In this document: positions 59,929 to 64,000 of the stretch, piece after piece | Position numbering within the stretch: the first letter of the stretch is position 1 | How the letters are laid out: every line of letters begins with the position of its first letter | NCBI GenBank assembly: GCA_020635825.1 | Contig: JACJZA010000011.1 | Coordinates: 1-64,000 of the forward strand | Direction: 5' to 3' | Length of the DNA: 64,000 nucleotides | Source of the DNA: Flavobacteriales bacterium | Lineage (GTDB): Bacteria > Bacteroidota > Bacteroidia > Flavobacteriales_E > Vicingaceae | Position numbers and translations under genes: made by a program | The notes under the pieces: model-generated | Told to the model about the DNA's origin: nothing | Seen by the model: only the letters and a program-made list of their open reading frames with translations | Databases searched by the model: none

Positions 59929-61512
59929 CTATAAACGTTCTGCAAAAATAAAATGATATGTTGTACCTCCATTAATAGTTCGGGTATAGCTTCCATCTAG
60001 TTGTTCAGTAAAAGTATCTATTAGAGATAAGCCAAAATTTATTTTGTCAGAGTTGTCTATCCAAGTGCCATTATCATGATAATTCATGGTAAACTCATTT
60101 GATTTCTTTTGAATGTCAATTTTTATTACACCATCATCTTTCTCTTTCAACCCATATTTTATGGAGTTAGTAATTAATTCATTTAAAATTAAAGCTAGAG
60201 GAATTAAAGGGGTTAAATCAACATCATCAATGTTAGTATTGATAATGATATTGGGTTTGTTTTCATATGAGAAAGAAGTAATAATTTCATCAGTCAGAGA
60301 GCATATATATTCTCTTAGATTAATATTAGCAAGGTCTTTGGTTTGATACACTTTTTGATGCACTAATGAAATGGCATTAATTCTAGTAATAGCTTCATCC
60401 AAACGCTCTTTTATTTCATCAGATGAATGTCCTTTTTGTAAACGCAATAAACTAATAATGATTTGTAAATTATTTTTTACGCGATGATGAATTTCCTGGA
60501 GTAAGACTTTTCTTTCTTCGCTTATCTTATTAGCGTTTTGAAGGGTTTTTTCTAGTTTTTTTTCTATGTGTTTTCTTTTTATGATTTCTTTTTTTAGTGC
60601 TTTATTCCACATTAATATTGCGAGAAAGATTATTAATAAAAAAACAAATATATAAATGCTGTAAATTATTAACTGATGAATGTCAAGACCATGATCATAC
60701 TTAACAGATATCCATTTATTTCTTATATGATTATGTGTTTTTTGAGGTATTTTATCCAATACCTTTTGAATAATATCTCTTAAAGGTTCCCATTTTTTGG
60801 TAACGGCAAATCCAATTTGAGTGTTTTTATAAATTGTTGGAGCAGCTATTTTTAGATTGGTAAAACCATGATGATTTATATAGTAGCTGACAACTCCTAA
60901 ACTCCCTACAAATGCTTTTGTTTTTCCAAGAGTTACACTTTCTAAACACTCTTTAATACTCTTCTCATACACTAATTGTATTTTGGGAAAATCTTTCGAA
61001 ATCATTTCTCCCGTATAGTAATTAACAGGGACAGATACTTTTTTATTTTCTAAGCCTTTTAATCCACTAATAAATTCAGCATCTAATGTCGTTACTATTA
61101 CCAAAGGGTCTGAAATATATGGCTTCGTGAATAGAAGATATGATTTTCTTTCATCAGTAATTCCTGCACAAGGAACCATATTTATTTCGCCTGATTGTAA
61201 TTCTATTAAAGATTCTTCCCAGGTAATATCTTTAATTGGTCTAAAATCGATTCCGGTAGCTTTCTCAAAAATGGAGACATAGTCTCCTACAATTCCTTTA
61301 TATTCTCCATTTTTATATATTTCATAAGGAGGCCAATTAGGTTCGTATCCATGATAAATAATGGGGTGCTCTTTTATCCATTGTTGTTCTTCTGGAGTAA
61401 AATCAATAATTATGGATTGTTTTTTAGCAGAGCAAAAAGAACTACTAAGTAAAAAGAGAGTAGTTAAAAACAAAAAGCAATAGAGAGTATATTTTTTTAC
61501 CTGAAAAAACAT
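59929..61512 (-). CDS. Histidine kinase with periplasmic solute-binding sensor (HisKA_2 type)
   Basis: A 527-residue sensor. After a signal segment (about 8-28), residues about 35-275 form a family 3 solute-binding domain (IIYHGYEPNWPPYEIYKNGEYKGIVGDYVSIFEKATGIDFRPI, then FTKPYISDPLVIVTT and KTKAFVGSLG). A membrane helix follows (about 282-304), then a coiled coil and a HisKA_2 box LLQEIHHRVKNNLQIIISLLRLQ (His phospho-acceptor) and a HATPase (NELITNSIKYGLKEKDDGVI, FGLSLIDTFTEQLDG). It would sense a small polar ligand such as an amino acid. No response regulator is adjacent, so the partner is unknown. Confidence 0.92.
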   Translation of the reverse strand: MFFQVKKYTLYCFLFLTTLFLLSSSFCSAKKQSIIIDFTPEEQQWIKEHPIIYHGYEPNWPPYEIYKNGEYKGIVGDYVSIFEKATGIDFRPIKDITWEESLIELQSGEINMVPCAGITDERKSYLLFTKPYISDPLVIVTTLDAEFISGLKGLENKKVSVPVNYYTGEMISKDFPKIQLVYEKSIKECLESVTLGKTKAFVGSLGVVSYYINHHGFTNLKIAAPTIYKNTQIGFAVTKKWEPLRDIIQKVLDKIPQKTHNHIRNKWISVKYDHGLDIHQLIIYSIYIFVFLLIIFLAILMWNKALKKEIIKRKHIEKKLEKTLQNANKISEERKVLLQEIHHRVKNNLQIIISLLRLQKGHSSDEIKERLDEAITRINAISLVHQKVYQTKDLANINLREYICSLTDEIITSFSYENKPNIIINTNIDDVDLTPLIPLALILNELITNSIKYGLKEKDDGVIKIDIQKKSNEFTMNYHDNGTWIDNSDKINFGLSLIDTFTEQLDGSYTRTINGGTTYHFIFAERL

Positions 61513-61577
61513 ATTGCAATTTAATTAAAAATGCAATTGCTTCAAATAATAAAAATGATATTCAACAACTCAATTAA

Positions 61578-62354
61578 CTATAAAGATAACAATTCATCTA
61601 ATGAATTTATTTCAAAAGAATTTTCAATAAGATAATCACCAATTTTTGTTCTTCTAAGTTCAGATAAATGACCACCGGAATTTAATTTTTGTCCGAAATC
61701 TCTTGCAATAGAACGGATGTAAGTCCCTTTACTGCATTGAATTTTAAACTTTACATGTATTCCTTTTTTGTAAGGAGAGCATACATTTATCTTCGGATTT
61801 GGTCTGTATTCTCTAGGTTCGTCTTTTAACTCTTGATAATTATTAGAAATGCCAAGAATTTCAAAAGAATAAATAGTAATAAGGTTTGATTTAATTTTTA
61901 CTTCTTCGTCATTTCTCGCATACTCATAAGCTCTTTTTCCATCAATTTTTTTTGCAGAATGAATAGGTGCTTCTTGAAGTTGTTCTCCAATAAATTTTTG
62001 AGCAGTTTCTTTAATTAACTCTTCTGTAATATGTTCGGTTGGATATTCTTTATCTACATCATGCTCTAAGTCAAAAGATGGTGTTATTGCTCCCAAAGTA
62101 ATAATACCACTATATTCTTTGGGTTGAGCTTGTATCTCTTCAATTTTTTTGGTGAATTTACCAGTACAAATTACTAAAAGCCCTGTTGCTAATGGGTCTA
62201 GGGTTCCGGCATGACCTACTTTAATTTTCTTTAATCCTAATTTTTTTTTTAGATTGTAACGAACTTTTCCAACCACATCAAATGAAGTCCATGTATAGGG
62301 TTTGTCAATTAAAATGATTTGTCCGTTTAGAAATTTTTCTTGAAGATGTTGCAT
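61578..62354 (-). CDS. truB: tRNA pseudouridine(55) synthase TruB
   Basis: A 258-residue enzyme that makes pseudouridine 55 in the T-loop of tRNAs. The opening IILIDKPYTWTSFDVVGKVR and the catalytic-Asp motif VGHAGTLDPLATGLLVICTGKFTK are diagnostic. A further conserved stretch is FKIQCSKGTYIRSIARDFGQKL. It overlaps the uppP stop by 1 base, so the genes are coupled. The PUA-like C-terminal domain of the E. coli enzyme is missing, as is common in this phylum. Confidence 0.96.
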   Translation of the reverse strand: MQHLQEKFLNGQIILIDKPYTWTSFDVVGKVRYNLKKKLGLKKIKVGHAGTLDPLATGLLVICTGKFTKKIEEIQAQPKEYSGIITLGAITPSFDLEHDVDKEYPTEHITEELIKETAQKFIGEQLQEAPIHSAKKIDGKRAYEYARNDEEVKIKSNLITIYSFEILGISNNYQELKDEPREYRPNPKINVCSPYKKGIHVKFKIQCSKGTYIRSIARDFGQKLNSGGHLSELRRTKIGDYLIENSFEINSLDELLSL

Positions 62355-63148
62355 TAGTTGATGGTCAATTCAACTCCCATAAAGTAAAGAGCAAGAATGG
62401 TAATTCCTAAAATAATTCTATAGTAACCGAAGTATTTAAAGCCGTGTTTGGTTAAAAAGCTAATGAATCCTTTAATAGCAATAATAGCAACAATAAAAGC
62501 AACTACATTTCCAACAATTAATAAAGTAATTTCTTCTCCGTGAAAACCACCACCTGCTTTGTAAAATTTCAATAATTTATATCCAGTCGCAGCTAGCATA
62601 GTTGGAATAGCAAGAAAAAAAGAAAACTCAGCAGCAGCTTTTCTGTTCATTTTTTGAGTTAACCCACCAATAATGGTTGCCGCAGAACGTGATACACCGG
62701 GAATCATAGCTATACACTGAAACAATCCAATTTTAAATGCCGTTGGATAAGTTACCTCAGATGTCCCGGTTTCTTCAGTTTCTTTAAACCATTTATCTAC
62801 GTATATCAGAACAATTCCTCCTAACAATAATGTCGTAGCAACCACAATGACATTTTCCAATAAAGAATCAATAAAATCATTTAGAAGTAAACCAAAAACA
62901 GCAGCAGGAATAAAACCAGCAACTAATTTTAAATAAAAATTGACAGTTTGAAAAAAGCGTTTCCAGTAAATGGCAACTACCGATAGGATAGCACCAAGTT
63001 GAATAGCAATGGTAAATGTTTTGGTAAAATCATCCTCAGCAATTCCCATAACAGAAGAGCCAATAATCATATGTCCGGTTGAAGAAACGGGAAGAAACTC
63101 AGTAAGTCCTTCAATAATGGCAAGAATGATGGCTTCGAAAATAGACAT
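62354..63148 (-). CDS. uppP: Undecaprenyl-diphosphate phosphatase
   Basis: A 264-residue membrane enzyme that recycles undecaprenyl pyrophosphate for wall synthesis (the bacitracin-resistance protein BacA family). The two active-site motifs are visible: EGLTEFLPVSSTGHMIIG (about 14-31) and the arginine motif PGVSRSAATIIGG (about 162-174). Eight hydrophobic segments. It lies 9 bases downstream of the DUF3098 gene and overlaps truB by 1 base. Confidence 0.97.
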   Translation of the reverse strand: MSIFEAIILAIIEGLTEFLPVSSTGHMIIGSSVMGIAEDDFTKTFTIAIQLGAILSVVAIYWKRFFQTVNFYLKLVAGFIPAAVFGLLLNDFIDSLLENVIVVATTLLLGGIVLIYVDKWFKETEETGTSEVTYPTAFKIGLFQCIAMIPGVSRSAATIIGGLTQKMNRKAAAEFSFFLAIPTMLAATGYKLLKFYKAGGGFHGEEITLLIVGNVVAFIVAIIAIKGFISFLTKHGFKYFGYYRIILGITILALYFMGVELTIN

Positions 63149-63157
63149 TCAAAAAAA

Positions 63158-63394
63158 TTAATCTTTTACTTTTTTCATTATTCCATATCCTACCACACCT
63201 AATCCAGCTAAAATAAGGATGGGTGCTACAATCATTCTTCTAGTAGAAAAAAGCTCTTCACTAAAAACGGTTGGGTCATCAGAACCACCACCTGACATTA
63301 ATAAATATCCTAAGATCGCTAATGCTGCTCCAATTGCTACTAAAATGTAGTTTTGTTTTCCAAAAGCAAAGTCGTTATTTGAATTTTCGCTCAT
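63158..63394 (-). CDS. DUF3098 family membrane protein
   Basis: A 78-residue protein with two membrane helices (about 17-36 and 55-74), GGGSDDPTVFSEELFSTRRMIVAP between them. This is the DUF3098 pattern, a family of unknown function that is usually found between ftsX and uppP in Bacteroidota, exactly as here. The ATG at 63394 is used; an in-frame TTG lies 6 bases earlier. Its position suggests a link to division or wall recycling. Confidence 0.9.
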   Translation of the reverse strand: MSENSNNDFAFGKQNYILVAIGAALAILGYLLMSGGGSDDPTVFSEELFSTRRMIVAPILILAGLGVVGYGIMKKVKD

Positions 63395-63402
63395 AATCAA
63401 GA

Positions 63403-64000
63403 TTAATAAAGGTTTCCGGTGTCAATACGTAAATATTTTCTAACCGCTAAATTAGTAGATATCCATGAAATAATAATACCCATCATGATAACTAGTAAAA
63501 ACAAAGCACCATAAAGTTCAATGTTTTTAAAATCAATTAATTCGGGCATTTGTTGATGTAAATAATACAAGAACAATACAATTAAACCAATGGCTAAAAA
63601 AGCACTTACAATTCCATTTCCAATTCCACGCAAAACAAACGGTCGGCGAATAAAAGAGTGTTTAGCCCCAACCAACTGCATGGTTTTAATAATAAATCGT
63701 TTAGAATAAATAGATAATCGGATGGTATTATTAACTAAAGCAACAGCGATTATCAATAATAAAGCACTAAATCCCAAAAGATAAAGGCTTATTTTTTTCA
63801 CATTATCATTAATCAAGCTTACTAAATCTCTTTGATAAAAAACCTCTTTTATTTTGGGGTTGTTCATCAAGTCTGCTTCAATTAATGATAAGCTATCATT
63901 GTTGGCATAGTTTGCATTTAGCTTAATATCAATAGAAGGTAATAATGGGTTGTAACCCAAAAACTCAATAAAATCTTCGCCTAAATCTTTTTGCAATTGA
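63403..64000 (-). CDS. ftsX: Cell division protein FtsX (partial, C-terminal two thirds)
   Basis: The frame runs through the right edge of the window, so the N-terminus is missing. The visible 199 residues include the end of the periplasmic domain (NPLLPSIDIKLNANYAN...LIEADLMNNPKIKEVFYQRDLV), then helices 2-4: LLGFSALLLIIAVALVNNTIRLSIYSKRFIIKTMQLVGAKHSFIRRPFVLRGIGNGIVSA and a final helix with MMGIIISWISTNLAVRKYLRI. FtsEX is an ABC-type complex that drives wall hydrolases at the septum. The SIYSKRFIIKTMQLVGA loop is diagnostic. It is 8 bases from DUF3098. Confidence 0.92.
   Translation of the reverse strand, partial: QLQKDLGEDFIEFLGYNPLLPSIDIKLNANYANNDSLSLIEADLMNNPKIKEVFYQRDLVSLINDNVKKISLYLLGFSALLLIIAVALVNNTIRLSIYSKRFIIKTMQLVGAKHSFIRRPFVLRGIGNGIVSAFLAIGLIVLFLYYLHQQMPELIDFKNIELYGALFLLVIMMGIIISWISTNLAVRKYLRIDTGNLY

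Overview
The window is AT-rich chromosomal DNA from a member of the Bacteroidota, most likely order Flavobacteriales. The evidence is the type IX secretion set (PorP/SprF, an SprE/PorW-like lipoprotein, T9SS C-terminal sorting domains), families largely confined to the phylum (DUF4837, DUF3098, a DUF6168-like membrane protein next to the ATP synthase), a split atp locus without atpD/atpC, and promoter elements matching the flavobacterial TAnnTTTG -7 box. The exact genus cannot be read from the sequence.

Layout. 1-12.2 kb: housekeeping genes (partial dusB, CPBP protease, tatA, gatA, a LysM lytic transglycosylase with a DUF4837 lipoprotein, a TlpA-like thioredoxin lipoprotein, secreted endonuclease I, YceI, CvpA, cyclophilin, pheS). 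12.2-16.4 kb: two tandem TPR histidine kinases and a NarL-type response regulator. The first kinase has the phospho-acceptor His but no ATPase domain. The second has the ATPase domain but Asn in place of the His. 16.4-24.7 kb: a T9SS-associated operon with a 1636-aa repetitive adhesin, an OmpA/PD40 protein and a PorP/SprF protein. 24.8-27.2 kb: der, era and an initiator tRNA.

27.1-41.2 kb is a probable integrated element next to the tRNA. It carries a large serine recombinase whose reading frame runs into the tRNA gene and a RiPP (ribosomally made, modified peptide) operon of the grasp-with-spasm type. In transcription order that operon holds the precursor peptide, an intercistronic hairpin, a DUF6624-like protein, an ATP-grasp ligase, a 65-aa protein, a SPASM protein without a radical-SAM motif, a C39-peptidase ABC exporter and an HlyD-like adaptor. 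Further on lie a receiver-only response regulator, a second DUF6624-like gene between two copies of the 3' end of a neighbouring ATPase gene, a zinc-ribbon/coiled-coil/P-loop ATPase, and an array of GTAACG hexamers spaced one helical turn apart that looks like an iteron origin or operator.

41.3-64 kb returns to core genes: a SulP transporter with carbonic anhydrase, a cupredoxin, a glutaryl-CoA-dehydrogenase-like enzyme, a hexapeptide acetyltransferase, the atp operon (bactofilin, AtpI-like, DUF6168-like, atpB-E-F-H-A-G), sprE, an M23 peptidase, an LVIVD-repeat T9SS protein, a MORN-repeat protein, a periplasmic-sensor histidine kinase, truB, uppP, DUF3098 and partial ftsX.

The best candidates for something undescribed are the complementary kinase pair, the helically phased hexamer array, and the RiPP operon with its regulatory hairpins and DUF6624 partners.
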